Shown here piece by piece: positions 13,054 through 22,600 of a DNA stretch of 44,748 nt. A program made the translations under genes and the position numbers. Position 1 is the first letter of the stretch; every line of letters begins with the position of its first letter. Below the pieces are notes generated by a model. It saw only the letters and a list, made by a program, of their open reading frames with translations. It had not been told where the DNA came from and did not search any database. The DNA comes from a virus. The stretch covers positions 1 through 44,748 of IMG/VR virus record IMGVR_UViG_3300044726_000123; one strand, given 5' to 3'.

Positions 13054-13098
13054 ACGCCCTTAGCAGGGGCGCGCCTTCGACCGCTCGGCCACCTCTCC
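13054..13098 (-). other. attP core: 5' half of a tRNA-Ser(GCU) gene
   Basis: Read on the minus strand from 13098, the sequence begins GGAGAGGTGGCCGAG and runs through D-arm and anticodon arm with the loop CTGCTAA (anticodon GCT, complement of 13062-13064). It stops matching a tRNA just after the anticodon stem; no variable arm or T-arm follows. A 45-bp tRNA segment next to the integrase, with phage genes on both sides, is best read as the phage attachment site. Most tRNA-targeting phages carry the 3' half, so the 5' half is unusual. Confidence 0.75.
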
Positions 13099-13144
13099 GT
13101 CGCGTCCTGCTACCCCGCGAAGCCTTGGGAAACAAGCGGTTTTT

Positions 13145-13171
13145 CAGTTATTGCAGAAAATGCAACAACTG
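13145..13171. repeat. Inverted repeat beside attP
   Basis: CAGTTATTGCA (13145-13155), a GAAAA loop and TGCAACAACTG (13161-13171) form 11-bp arms with one mismatch. No T run follows on either strand, so termination is doubtful. An arm-type site for integrase or excisionase is possible. The rest of 13008-13285 holds attP and no convincing gene. Confidence 0.4.
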
Positions 13172-13285
13172 AGGGTGTGACGGCCCGAAGCGTGAACAAA
13201 CAGCCCAAAACGTGCCGTTCCATCTTAAATTCCGCAAAATTTGTTCGGGGAAGGTTCTGTTGGGCACTCGCTTCACGCACATGCT

Positions 13286-13378
13286 CTAGCTGGGCGGCAG
13301 TAGGCCGAACAGGATGGCGGCAATGAAGACGATCGCCAGAATCACGATCGCCACCGACAGCCACCAGGCGGGATGCAT
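13286..13378 (-). CDS. 30-residue single-pass membrane peptide
   Basis: A short frame from ATG 13378 to TAG 13286. It encodes a peptide starting MHPAWWLSVAIVILAIV that is one hydrophobic helix with a Pro-Pro-Ser end. It follows two other membrane-protein genes of the lysis cluster in the same direction, 31 nt downstream, and has good third-position GC. It could be a holin accessory or antiholin. The weak ribosome-binding site keeps confidence moderate. Confidence 0.45.
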   Translation of the reverse strand: MHPAWWLSVAIVILAIVFIAAILFGLLPPS

Positions 13379-13409
13379 CAGGCAGCTCGTCGTTCACCCA
13401 CATAAATAA

Positions 13410-13637
13410 TCATGCCGGGCCTGGTATCTGAAAGCCGCTACTGCCTATCCACATCAGCAACCAGATGATCACCAGCAGGGCGAAACACCCCCAGATGATC
13501 TGGATGGCGCGCTGCGGCAGCGGCAGTTGCAGGATCGTGCCGAGGAACCAGATGATGACGTAGACCACCGCCACGCCGACACCGATGTAGAGCAGTATCC
13601 ACAGTAGCTGGATGATGGGGCCTAGCATAGCTTGCAC
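13410..13637 (-). CDS. Holin-like membrane protein
   Basis: A 75-residue protein with two long hydrophobic helices at about residues 5-32 (PIIQLLWILLYIGVGVAVVYVIIWF) and 42-68 (AIQIIWGCFALLVIIWLLMWIG), a short polar turn between and very few charges. Size, topology and position downstream of the lysozyme gene fit a class II-type holin. Upstream lies a single-pass membrane protein and then GH25. Function is inferred from context. Confidence 0.55.
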   Translation of the reverse strand: MQAMLGPIIQLLWILLYIGVGVAVVYVIIWFLGTILQLPLPQRAIQIIWGCFALLVIIWLLMWIGSSGFQIPGPA

Positions 13638-13652
13638 TCCTTCTTTCCTAGC

Positions 13653-14081
13653 CTATCGGATCGGGATCGTAGACGGCGGGAAGATCGCGGTATCGCCGCC
13701 CGGGAAGACCGGGCTGGGCTTGGTCCTGTCCCGCGCATATTCAAGGATCGAACCCAGCACGTTGCAAAGCGCTACAGCCTGATTGGCGTCCGGCTCGTTC
13801 GGCGTCTCGATCGAGATCACCCACCTGTCTCGCCCGCTGTAGGCGAACGGCCGGCTGACGCGATAGTCCTCCGTGCCGCCGCTCACGCTGGCGATCCGCA
13901 TGAAGCAGTCGGTCGCGGGGATCGTGGCTTCGCTATAGGTTGAGAAGAAGATGCTGGCGAATTCCTTGTCGTTCATCAGCCGGTACATGAAGTAGCCGGG
14001 GATCGCGACCGCCGCGAGCGCGAGGATCACCGCTACGTTGCGGAGCGACAAGTCCTTCAGATAGTGGAGCCAATCTGCCAC
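13653..14081 (-). CDS. Single-pass membrane protein of the lysis cluster
   Basis: A 142-residue protein with an N-terminal membrane anchor at about residues 14-32 (RNVAVILALAAVAIPGYFMY) followed by a soluble, presumably periplasmic domain of about 105 residues, which includes two Cys (TDCFM, ALCNV). The arrangement resembles an i-spanin, but the domain is not clearly coiled-coil, so the role is uncertain. It starts 5 nt after the lysozyme stop and is probably co-translated with it. Confidence 0.5.
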   Translation of the reverse strand: MADWLHYLKDLSLRNVAVILALAAVAIPGYFMYRLMNDKEFASIFFSTYSEATIPATDCFMRIASVSGGTEDYRVSRPFAYSGRDRWVISIETPNEPDANQAVALCNVLGSILEYARDRTKPSPVFPGGDTAIFPPSTIPIR

Positions 14082-14085
14082 CCCT

Positions 14086-14787
14086 TCAGCCGATCAGAAC
14101 CCCGTTGACGTAGACCTTGACGCCACCCTGCGTCTCGATCCGCACGATCGCCTCGTCGGGCTCCGGTGCCGGCGCGGTCGTGGACAAACCCATCCACGCT
14201 TTGAATGCATCGGCGCTGCCGTTGAAGCGGTTGGCATCGACCGGCTTGGAAACCCCGGGCACCGTGGCCTTGTCAGTCCACTGCCAGAGGCTCCACTGCG
14301 GCCATGTCGACGTCGGCCACGAAGGGGCAGGAGCACTGGTGTACTGCGCAATCCATAGGCTGGTGTTTTCTGCCAGGTAGGCGCTCCTCGTCCCGGCTAA
14401 CTGCTCCTTGATCAGGTGCCCGGAATAGATCGTGATCTGCAGATCGGGCCGCATCTCCTTGATATTTCCGACCGCATCTTCAAGCTGGTCGAGATATACC
14501 CCGGGATCTTCGTGATCGAGCACCACCCGCTCGCCCTGCCTCGGGTCGATGGTCGAGAGGTAGTGGTCCATCTGCTCGTACATGCCGCCCGGCCTGAGGA
14601 AATGATAGGTCGACCAGAGCAGCCCAGCATCCATCGCCGGTCGCGCGCGGGCGAATAGCTGGTCATCAACGTAGGTCTTGGACTCCGTCGCCTTGTGGAT
14701 CACCCCCTCGCAGCCGGCCGCCCTTAGCTGGCTCCAGTTGGGTGTCGGGTTCCAATGGGAAATATCTATGCAGATCGGTGCGGTCAT
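14086..14787 (-). CDS. GH25-family lysozyme (endolysin)
   Basis: A 233-residue glycoside hydrolase family 25 muramidase. CIDISHWNP near the start gives the conserved Asp8. The catalytic D-x-E is Asp91/Glu93 in VVLDHEDPG. Later strands IYSGHL, LWIAQYT and LWQWTDKATVPG, with the DANRFNG block, match the family barrel. The last 35 residues form a small extra beta segment. It cleaves the MurNAc-GlcNAc bond at host lysis. No signal peptide is seen, so export would need the adjacent holin-like protein. Confidence 0.9.
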   Translation of the reverse strand: MTAPICIDISHWNPTPNWSQLRAAGCEGVIHKATESKTYVDDQLFARARPAMDAGLLWSTYHFLRPGGMYEQMDHYLSTIDPRQGERVVLDHEDPGVYLDQLEDAVGNIKEMRPDLQITIYSGHLIKEQLAGTRSAYLAENTSLWIAQYTSAPAPSWPTSTWPQWSLWQWTDKATVPGVSKPVDANRFNGSADAFKAWMGLSTTAPAPEPDEAIVRIETQGGVKVYVNGVLIG

Positions 14788-14875
14788 TTGCCATCGCTCG
14801 AGACGGCCAGTCCAGTTGGACAGGTCATGGCAGTACTCTTGAAAGGTTTGGGGTTTTGACGTTCAGTACACGGCT

Positions 14876-15085
14876 ATGCAAAAACCGCTATTGGGCTTCG
14901 TCGTCGCCGCCGTGATCGGCGCGGTTCTCTTCGTGATCGTCGGCTATTTCGCCTATGCAGCGTCTAGCGATGCCGTCGGCTTTGCCTACTGGGTCAGGCG
15001 CCCGCTTCAGTTCAGCGGCCTCTATTGGGCCCTGCTCGGAGCGGCAGTTGGCTGCGGCCTCCGATATCTCCAGACAACGCGGTGA
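14876..15085 (+). CDS. Small membrane protein, rightward, between lysis and ejection genes
   Basis: A 69-residue protein with two membrane helices at about residues 6-28 and 46-64. It runs opposite to all surrounding late genes and diverges from the lysozyme gene across an 89-bp gap. Its stop overlaps GTG 15082 of the next gene (GTGA). Isolated reverse-oriented genes in late regions are often morons transcribed in the lysogen. No family is recognised. Confidence 0.6.
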   Translation: MQKPLLGFVVAAVIGAVLFVIVGYFAYAASSDAVGFAYWVRRPLQFSGLYWALLGAAVGCGLRYLQTTR

Positions 15086-15321
15086 AAGACTTCCTCGCCT
15101 TCATCGTCTTCGCGCTGGCGTGGTCGGCTGGCGCCGGGCTGCTGCTCGAGACAAAGCTTGTAAACCCCTATGCAATCTTCGCCGTCTGGACCGTCGGCTT
15201 CGTCTGGGGCGTCGGCTACATCGCGGCTGGCAATCGCGAGGCGGCTGACTATCTGTTGAAGATCTGGCTCGGCATGATGGCGACCTGCGGCTTGCTCGCC
15301 CTGATGGTCTTTCTCAATTGA
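15082..15321 (+). CDS. Small membrane protein, partner of the preceding gene
   Basis: A 79-residue protein starting at GTG 15082, overlapping the previous stop by 4 nt. It has three hydrophobic segments (FLAFIVFALAWSAGAGLLL, PYAIFAVWTVGFVWGVGYIAAG and IWLGMMATCGLLALMVFL). It ends 8 nt inside the convergent ejection-protein gene. The two genes form a small operon of envelope proteins. Altered host surface or superinfection exclusion is a guess from position. Confidence 0.6.
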   Translation: MKDFLAFIVFALAWSAGAGLLLETKLVNPYAIFAVWTVGFVWGVGYIAAGNREAADYLLKIWLGMMATCGLLALMVFLN

Positions 15322-17848
15322 ACGGCGTCAGTGGAGCCGGGAAGACGCTGGTTTGCCCGTATTCCTTCTTGCGCCGGCCTTCGTTGCGCCTCAGATACCC
15401 GGGGCTTGCCGCTTCCCTGAGCGAATTCATGAACAGGAAGTCGAGCGCGGGTTTCACGTAGAACAGGTTCGCGAACGGCGTGTTGCCGGTGGCAACCGTT
15501 AGCAGCTCGCCGAACTTGAACTCCTCGTCGGAACTCAAGCCGGCGGTGCGAGCCCTCTGCGCCATCTCGATCAACTGCGACGCGGTACCGGCCGTCGGGC
15601 CGACTACGGTTTCCAGCACGTCGCCGCCGAAGCGGTTCACCCTGCCAAACAGGAAGTCGCCATAGATGCCGGCGGCACCGCCCTGGATAAATGCCGCGGC
15701 CCAGGTTCCCGGATCTGACAGGTCGCGCGGCGGCCAATTGCCTTTTATCAGATCCTTGAAGGTCATCGAGACATAACCGGCCATGGTCAGGCCAGCGATC
15801 AGTGTGCCGATGTGGGCGGACTTCTCCAGCATGCCCGCACCTGAGCGATGCCCGAACAGAGCACGTCCGCCAACCCTTTGCGTGAAGGCCATCGGGAAGC
15901 CCTTGAACTGGCCCATAAAGCGCAGGGCCTCGCCTGCTACAGTTCCAGGCCGGGTGCCGAGCGTCATTGTCCTGCGGGTGCGCGGATCGACCTCGACGAC
16001 ACCGTAGCTGGTTTCATCCGCGAAGAAGCGTAGCACCGCCAGTTCAAGCTTACGGCGACCGTCGGCGGCATCGCGGCCGAGTCCGGCGACCATTTCATCA
16101 GGCAGTTCCCTGATCCTGTCCGGCGTGATGTAGCTCTTGCCGTCGATCTGGCGCGCACCGATCTTGCGGATGGCGTTCCATTTCGCCTCGTCGATCGAGT
16201 GCAGGCCGAGCACATGGCGGTAGTTCGCCGGCAGATCGGCATAGGCCGTCTTTGCCCGCATGCCCATTTCAGCGGCGATCACACGGCCGGCCGTGGCGCG
16301 CTGAATGTCCGTCCACCAGGATAGTCCGTTCCAGCGGAAGAACCGCTCCTGCAGCCCCGCCACCTTCCCCACAGGGCCATCTACAGCGGCAGCCGGGGCG
16401 ACGATGTGACCGATGATGCCGTCGAACCCCTCACCGGTCAGGAAGGAGATCTCCGCCAGCTCGCCCTTCGGCCTGCCCCGGCGCAGCCCGTTCAACTGCG
16501 CAAAGAAGCCCTTGAGAAAGCCGGAGCCGCGAAACTGCGCTGCCGCACCCGCCGTCACGGTATCGGAGATGGACGAAAACACCGCCCCGCCGAGCTTGGC
16601 CATCGACTGCACGGCACGGATGTCGGCGCTGATCTTCGCCCCGGTGACATTGACCGGCCGCGAGACAAGCCCCGTAGCGATGTCCATTGCCTGCCGGATG
16701 CCGCCTCCATCGAAAGTGAGCGAGTTGATCTGCTTGCTCTTCTGCGCGTCCGACAGCTTCGGGTTTTCCTTGATCTGGCGCTTCATGCTGTCGACCAGCG
16801 AACCGAACATCACTTCCGGGTTTGGCCCCAGCGCGTCCATGTTCGCCGCCAGCTTCGCCGAGTTCCTGAGATGCGAGATCATGCCCGAAACGGTGTTGCC
16901 GTAGCCGAACTGCTCCCGATAGGCCAAGGCCCCCTGAGCGTCCTTGAAATGCAGCACCCTCGACTTGCCGAGCGATTTCGCCAGGTTGGCCGGATTGACG
17001 CGCTGGCCCTTTTCCCGCGGCGTTGGCTTGTTGCCCAGCCCGGTGATGATCGTGTCGTAGATCCCGGACAGGGCCTCCTCTATCTCCTTCGCCGATTCCA
17101 CATCCGGGAAGGTGCGCGCCATGTCGAGCTTCGGCAGGATGGACTTGACCCACGCATCCTTGCCGGCCGCGATCATCTTCACGTCGTCATGCGTTTGCGT
17201 TCCAGACCAGCCGTCCAGCTTGCCGATCGAGGCTCCCAGCCCGTTCAGGTCCGTGCGGCTCATCTCGGCATAGGAGGCGAAGACCTTGGCGATGTATTTC
17301 GCGTCGGCGTTTCCGGTGATGCCTGGCTTGCCGCCCTCGCGCAGCTCCGACATTTCGATGGTGATGTCGGCGTCCATCTTCTGGTCGCGCAGGGAATGGA
17401 TCAGGTCCGGGCGATTGGCCTGCAATTCTCCGAACAGACCACCCAGATAGCGCGCCTCATAAGCGCCGTTCAGAGCCGCGACGGAATTGCGCCCGCCCTC
17501 TACGCCCTGCTGTGTGCCCTCAAGAATGGCCAGCAGCGCCTTCCTCGGCGTCATCCCTGCTTTCATCATCGACGTGACGGCCTGGTCGAGCCTGTCGCGG
17601 GCGAGGATGTTGAGCGATGCGTGGCGCTTCTGCATCGCGGCGGCAACGCGGGTGCGTTCCGCTTCCCGCTCGGCGAAGGCGCGCAGCTTGTTCGGCAGAT
17701 CGGTAATTGCACCCTCAGCCTGCAGTTTCGCCTTGTAATCGGCAACACGCTGGAAGGCGTCGTCGATCGCCTCGCGATTAAGGCGCTGGCCGGATGCCGC
17801 ATTGGCAGCATCGAAGCATTCCGGCCCGAGCTTGGGACGGATGTTCAT
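15314..17848 (-). CDS. Large internal virion (ejection) protein
   Basis: An 844-residue protein. I chose ATG 17848 because it overlaps the preceding stop as ATGA. The N-terminal 350 residues are helical and charged. The central part (about 400-520) is Ala/Gly-rich with amphipathic helices, and the C-terminal 200 residues contain hydrophobic stretches (GTLIAGLTMAGYVSMTF). Size and placement as the last of four virion genes after the tail tube B gene match T7-like podoviral internal core or ejection proteins, which form the DNA-ejection channel. No transglycosylase motif is seen; that activity is on the 1054-residue neighbour. Confidence 0.7.
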   Translation of the reverse strand: MNIRPKLGPECFDAANAASGQRLNREAIDDAFQRVADYKAKLQAEGAITDLPNKLRAFAEREAERTRVAAAMQKRHASLNILARDRLDQAVTSMMKAGMTPRKALLAILEGTQQGVEGGRNSVAALNGAYEARYLGGLFGELQANRPDLIHSLRDQKMDADITIEMSELREGGKPGITGNADAKYIAKVFASYAEMSRTDLNGLGASIGKLDGWSGTQTHDDVKMIAAGKDAWVKSILPKLDMARTFPDVESAKEIEEALSGIYDTIITGLGNKPTPREKGQRVNPANLAKSLGKSRVLHFKDAQGALAYREQFGYGNTVSGMISHLRNSAKLAANMDALGPNPEVMFGSLVDSMKRQIKENPKLSDAQKSKQINSLTFDGGGIRQAMDIATGLVSRPVNVTGAKISADIRAVQSMAKLGGAVFSSISDTVTAGAAAQFRGSGFLKGFFAQLNGLRRGRPKGELAEISFLTGEGFDGIIGHIVAPAAAVDGPVGKVAGLQERFFRWNGLSWWTDIQRATAGRVIAAEMGMRAKTAYADLPANYRHVLGLHSIDEAKWNAIRKIGARQIDGKSYITPDRIRELPDEMVAGLGRDAADGRRKLELAVLRFFADETSYGVVEVDPRTRRTMTLGTRPGTVAGEALRFMGQFKGFPMAFTQRVGGRALFGHRSGAGMLEKSAHIGTLIAGLTMAGYVSMTFKDLIKGNWPPRDLSDPGTWAAAFIQGGAAGIYGDFLFGRVNRFGGDVLETVVGPTAGTASQLIEMAQRARTAGLSSDEEFKFGELLTVATGNTPFANLFYVKPALDFLFMNSLREAASPGYLRRNEGRRKKEYGQTSVFPAPLTPFN

Positions 17849-19638
17849 AGCAAACACCCCACAACCGACTTGAGCGCCTCGCCATAAGCCTTACCGTCCT
17901 CGAACGCGGCTTGCGCGTCAGCAAGATCGGCCTCGTCGTCCGCGGTCAGCCGCCCTTCGGTCCTGACACGCTGAACGTCGGCCTCTTCCACGAAGGTTCC
18001 AGCTTCGGGATCGACGCCGTACTGGGCGGACATCGCCTTGTAGTCGTCGGGCTTGGCGATGCGGGTTTCGGCTGGCTGCCGGTCCTCGGGAATGGGCTCA
18101 GGACGGGGCGCGCTGTTGTCGACGGCGATCGGACGGGCTACATTGGCTTCGGGAGCGAAGCCTGCTGGCGCCTGCGGTGATATCGCCGTGGCAGGCAGGA
18201 TAGCCCCCACCGGCCTATCTGGCGCGCGAGCGAAAGACGCCAGATCAGTATCCCCGGTTGAACCTTTGGCAGGTTCGCCGGGGGATCGCCGGGGCGAAAT
18301 CTGCCTTCCTGGCTCTACATGCACAGTCACCAGCCCACGCTCGCCGCCGCGTTCGGCTATCGGACGATCCCCATAGACGACTGTTCTGCCGTCCGCCTTT
18401 TCAACAACCCAGTTCCTGCGGACGACGCCGCGTTCCTCCGTTATGAAAGGCTCGAACGACCGGATCACATCAGGGAAATCCATGATGTCCTGCTTTGTGA
18501 TCGCTTCGCCTTCCGGCTTGCTCGACAACTCGCCATGCTTCACCGCAAACTTGACCAGGCCGTATCCGGCGCCCCTTACTTCAATATCGCCCTTTCCCTT
18601 GTAGCCCCCGCGCGCAACGAATGACCCTTCGATATCCTCTGGCGTGACATGAACGATCGGGTCGAACTTGTCGCCAGCAAGCCCCGCCCGAACGTCGGCT
18701 ATGCTCCGGTCATAGGCGCGGGACAGTTCGTCCACTTCGCGCGCTACCCTGGCCAGCGGCTCCGTCGCATTCGGGCTGAGCGCGACGTCCTCACCCCGAG
18801 CCAGTCCGCCGATCGCCTCATTGAGGGCAATGCGGGCTTCCTGGGTGGTCTTCAGCGTGGCAAGGCGGTCTTCTATGGTCTGGCGCGACTTCGCGTCAGC
18901 ACGCCCTCCCCACGCCCCGCCAATGGCTCCAAAAGCTCCACCGATCAGAGCAGCAGTCGCGATCTCCGAGACCGTCGCTTGCCATGAGACATCGTCACCG
19001 TAGGAGGCGCGCCTGTCACGGGTGGCAATGCTGAAGATGGCCGTGTTGCCGGCGGCATCAAGCGCGCCCGCAAGAGCCGTTCCGCCAATCCTGCCGGCCC
19101 GCGCTACCGCAGCGGCTTTGACCGCCGGCCCGCCAACCGGGACATAGTTGATCGGATCAAGGGCTTGCCCGGCCATGTTGCCGACGAAGGACCAGATCGG
19201 CCGTTTGGCGGCATAGAACTCCCGGACCTTCCTCGCGTCGACGCCCATCGCCAGCGCCGCCGCGCGGTCCTCCGTCATGCCGGCATCCCAGGGGATATCG
19301 TCCCGGAAGTAAGGTGAGGTCTTGTAGGCATCCTCGCTAAGCGCCGGGCTGTCTTCCCGAAACGCTTGTGCCGTCCGGCGCGTAATCTCATAGCCGGTGG
19401 TTAGCGGGTTCACCAACCGGAACGCGTCGCCAATCCGGCTTTGCGTCGTCGGCGCACCTTCCGGAATAGTAAAGTCCTTGATGGCTGTGCCCAGCCCGAA
19501 GCTCTCCAGCGCGCCGCCCTTAGCCTGGTCGAAGAGTGTCCACGGCACGCTCATCGGCTGTGCCATCGCGGATTCGAACATCTCCTGCCGCGTGGCGCCG
19601 CGATAGGTTGGGCCGCCATCGAAGCCGAAGACGCTCAT
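17845..19638 (-). CDS. Internal virion (ejection) protein
   Basis: A 597-residue protein coupled to both neighbours by ATGA overlaps. Residues about 150-250 are Ala/Gly-rich and moderately hydrophobic (SFVGNMAGQALDPINYVPVGGPA, AALIGGAFGAIGGAWGG), a common pattern in proteins that insert into the host envelope during DNA ejection. The C-terminal half is polar and Pro-rich, with two beta segments and an acidic end. It is the middle member of the ejection-protein set. Enzymatic motifs are absent. Confidence 0.65.
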   Translation of the reverse strand: MSVFGFDGGPTYRGATRQEMFESAMAQPMSVPWTLFDQAKGGALESFGLGTAIKDFTIPEGAPTTQSRIGDAFRLVNPLTTGYEITRRTAQAFREDSPALSEDAYKTSPYFRDDIPWDAGMTEDRAAALAMGVDARKVREFYAAKRPIWSFVGNMAGQALDPINYVPVGGPAVKAAAVARAGRIGGTALAGALDAAGNTAIFSIATRDRRASYGDDVSWQATVSEIATAALIGGAFGAIGGAWGGRADAKSRQTIEDRLATLKTTQEARIALNEAIGGLARGEDVALSPNATEPLARVAREVDELSRAYDRSIADVRAGLAGDKFDPIVHVTPEDIEGSFVARGGYKGKGDIEVRGAGYGLVKFAVKHGELSSKPEGEAITKQDIMDFPDVIRSFEPFITEERGVVRRNWVVEKADGRTVVYGDRPIAERGGERGLVTVHVEPGRQISPRRSPGEPAKGSTGDTDLASFARAPDRPVGAILPATAISPQAPAGFAPEANVARPIAVDNSAPRPEPIPEDRQPAETRIAKPDDYKAMSAQYGVDPEAGTFVEEADVQRVRTEGRLTADDEADLADAQAAFEDGKAYGEALKSVVGCLL

Positions 19639-22600
19639 TTTGGCAGCACCACAGGATTGCCGAACTCATCGACAGACGGGCCGGCGCCTGCCTCTGGCGT
19701 GCGCTCTCCATAGTCGCTGTCCGTGACTGGGCCTTTTTGCCTCGGCGGAACCTTCGCGGGCTTGAAGATGATCGGCTCGCCTGTCGCATCTGAAATCGCC
19801 GCGCCAGTGTACGGATCGATGAACACATAGCTGTCATCGGCCTCGGCGTTGCGGAAGTAGCCTTGAGTCATGACGTTGTCGGCGTGGTTCTGCGTCACCG
19901 CATCGAGCACGGCCTTCGTGCCGTCGCTGGTTTTCACCTCGGACGGCACGGCAAGAGTAGCCTCAACCGCCGTGCGCACGGCCGGCATTTGCGCCTCCAG
20001 CCCGTCGATGATCGGCTCGGGGTTCTCGCCAGCCGGCATCAGGATCTGCATGTTCGCGCGGCCGTCGCCCGTCACGATCTGCACGTCGCCATAGAGGTCC
20101 TTCGCCACTGCCGCGACCGCAGACTCCAACTCCTCGCCCTGGCGCAGGCGCATGTTGACAGCATTCGTCATCAGCTTGGCATCGCGCTCGGCCTTGACGA
20201 AGTTCTCGGCGACGCCATCAGACAGCCCGTAGTAGATGTCGCCGACCTGACCTTCCTGCATAAGCGCATCCTGGATGGACTGCTCAATGACGGCCGGGGT
20301 CTCCGCCACCTTGCCGGGCAGTTTCGTCGGGTCGACGATGGAAGCCTGGAACAAGCGCCGCGCCGCGCCCTCATCGCCGCGCGACAGCGCCCGAAACGCG
20401 CCCTGCGTGATTTCCGGCATGCCGGCGTCGACCAGTTGCTCGAATATGGCCTGCTGCTGCTTGGGATCTGGCGTCGAGGCCACCGCCACCGCGGCAGCTT
20501 GGATGCGATCCTCTTCCGGCACGTTCACGTCCTTGAAGACCTTGACCGCATTGTCGGCGATGTTCTTCGGCAGTGGCTGCACATCTTCCGACTTGATGCC
20601 GAGCTGCTCCTGCGCGGCGATCGAGGCGGCGACCGCCCGGCTGTAGGCGTCGGCGCGCTGGTTAGGGGCCGCCCGCGAAGCGCTTTGCCAGGCTTGCTGG
20701 ACGTTCGGGAAGGCGTTTGAGACATAGCCAGCCGGATCCGCCGCCCGCGCCTTCATGGTGGCTTCCGCGGCCGCCTCGAGCGAAGCGTATTTCGCCGCCC
20801 CCAGGGCTGCCGCGTCGCCAGTCGCCAGCGGCGCCGCCGCCTTCAGCATCGACTGGATCTCGGCCTCTGGCATCTTCTGCATGGCGTAGACGGACTCGGC
20901 CGTCTCGACCGAGGCCTGGAAGGTGCGGTATTTGTCCGGCCCGGTATCGGCCCCGTAGGCCTTTATGAAGTCCTCCTGGCCAGGCATCGTCGCGCCGGTG
21001 TAGACGCCGGTATTCTGGATGGCGACCGGCGCGTTGGTGGTGATAACGTCGAGGTCAGCGCGCAATGCCGCCATCTGCTCGGCAACCGCGGAATCCGCGG
21101 CATTGGCCAGCGCCAGCCGCTGCTCCAGCGTCAGGTTGCCGAAGCGGGGATCGATCGCGCCGGCACCGCCGCCGGTGGCAGCCACTCCCGGGCCACCCAT
21201 CTTTTCGGCCGCCCAGTCCTTGATCCAGCCGACCGTCTTGCCCTGAAGGTGCGGATTGGCGTTCATGGTCGCCGCGTCCAGCACGCTCGCCAGCTGGGAT
21301 TCGTCACTTGCCTTGAAGATCGCTTCGGCGCCTCCCTGGCCAGCGAAGTGCGCCAGGTAGATGTTAGCCTCCGTCACCGGAATGTCTTTGCCGCGAAGGA
21401 ACTCTGCGTTGTCCTTTGTAAGCGCCGTCGTCATCTCGCGGCCGAGCGCGCGGTCGGTCTTCATCGCCAGCAGGACGCGGTCGCCGAGGCCCGCCGCCAG
21501 GTCGGGGCGGTGCTTGCGGATGGTGGCGAGCCAGGTGCCGTCCGTGAATTGCCCCAGCCCAGACGCGCTCGACCGCTCGTTCTTGGCAGTAGGGTCGCCG
21601 CCCGATTCCGCACCGATGATCTTGTTGACGACGTTGGCGACCGGATCGCCACCGCCACCGGTCAACTTCCCGGCACGGTGGTCCGCGATGATGTCAGCGT
21701 AGGCTTCGGGAACGTCAGCGCCGCCGGCGCTCGTACGGTAGCCCCACGCCCTGCGGCGCCCCATGTCGGCATGGATCGTGGTGTTGCCGATGCCGATGCC
21801 GGTGACGCCCGCAGCAGACAGGGCAGCGACGATGCGGCGGCGCTCATCAACGCTATAGCCGGATACGTCGATGTCCATGGCGTTGGCGTCGAGATGCTGC
21901 GAATCTTCAGCGCCGCCGACAGCTTTGTTCTTGGCCTCAGAACGGTAGCCGGAATTTATCTTCGCGCCGCCTATGCCGAGACCGGCGAAAGCCTGCTTCA
22001 CGGCACCGACCAGTCGGGGATTTAGCTCGGCCTCGCCGCCAGACTTGAAATCCAGCCTGACATTACCGCCGCCACCACCTTCCCCAGGCTTCGGCATGCC
22101 GAGCAGCCCGCGCACCCGCGATGGGTCTTTCGTGGTCATCGCCAGCGCCAGCGCCTTCTCGGCGTTCTGGTTCCACTCGACGATCGCCTTTTCCTTGTCC
22201 AGCGCGTCCATGTCGCGGGCGTTGATCATCGCCTCGCCGCGCGCCTTGAAATCGGCAATGATCTTCGGATCGTCCGGATCTGCCTGGGCGATCTCGTTCA
22301 TGAATTTCGTGGTCTGCTTCTGGGTCTCGAACTCCTCATACTCCCGCCGCCTGGAGATCTGCAGCGGCGCCATCTTCTGCTGCCCCTTCAACCGGTACAG
22401 CTCGCGCTTCTTCAGGAAATCGTCGCGCACCTTGCCTTCCGGCATCCTCGCGGCCGCTTCGTCGAAGCGCTTGTCGAAGGAGCCCGGCTTGACCACTGCG
22501 CCGGTCTTCGGGTCGACCTCGCCGTAGAGTCCGGCGACCATGTCGGAGCCATCAGACGGCGCATTGGCCACCGCGTCCTGTTGGCTGAGCGCTTCCCCGC

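Noticed and set aside
13054-13098. Complete tRNA-Ser gene
   Set aside because: Variable arm, T-arm and acceptor 3' strand are absent; only the 5' half matches.
13054-13098. Prophage/host boundary at the tRNA fragment
   Set aside because: Phage genes continue on both sides and the window ends join to each other, so this is attP inside a phage genome rather than attL or attR.
13145-13171. Bidirectional terminator beside attP
   Set aside because: Neither strand has a T run after the stem; an integrase or excisionase site is equally likely.
16406-17887. 493-codon rightward frame opposite the ejection protein gene
   Set aside because: Antisense shadow: composition is Arg/His/Leu-rich, no domain, and the minus-strand gene fits the virion operon.
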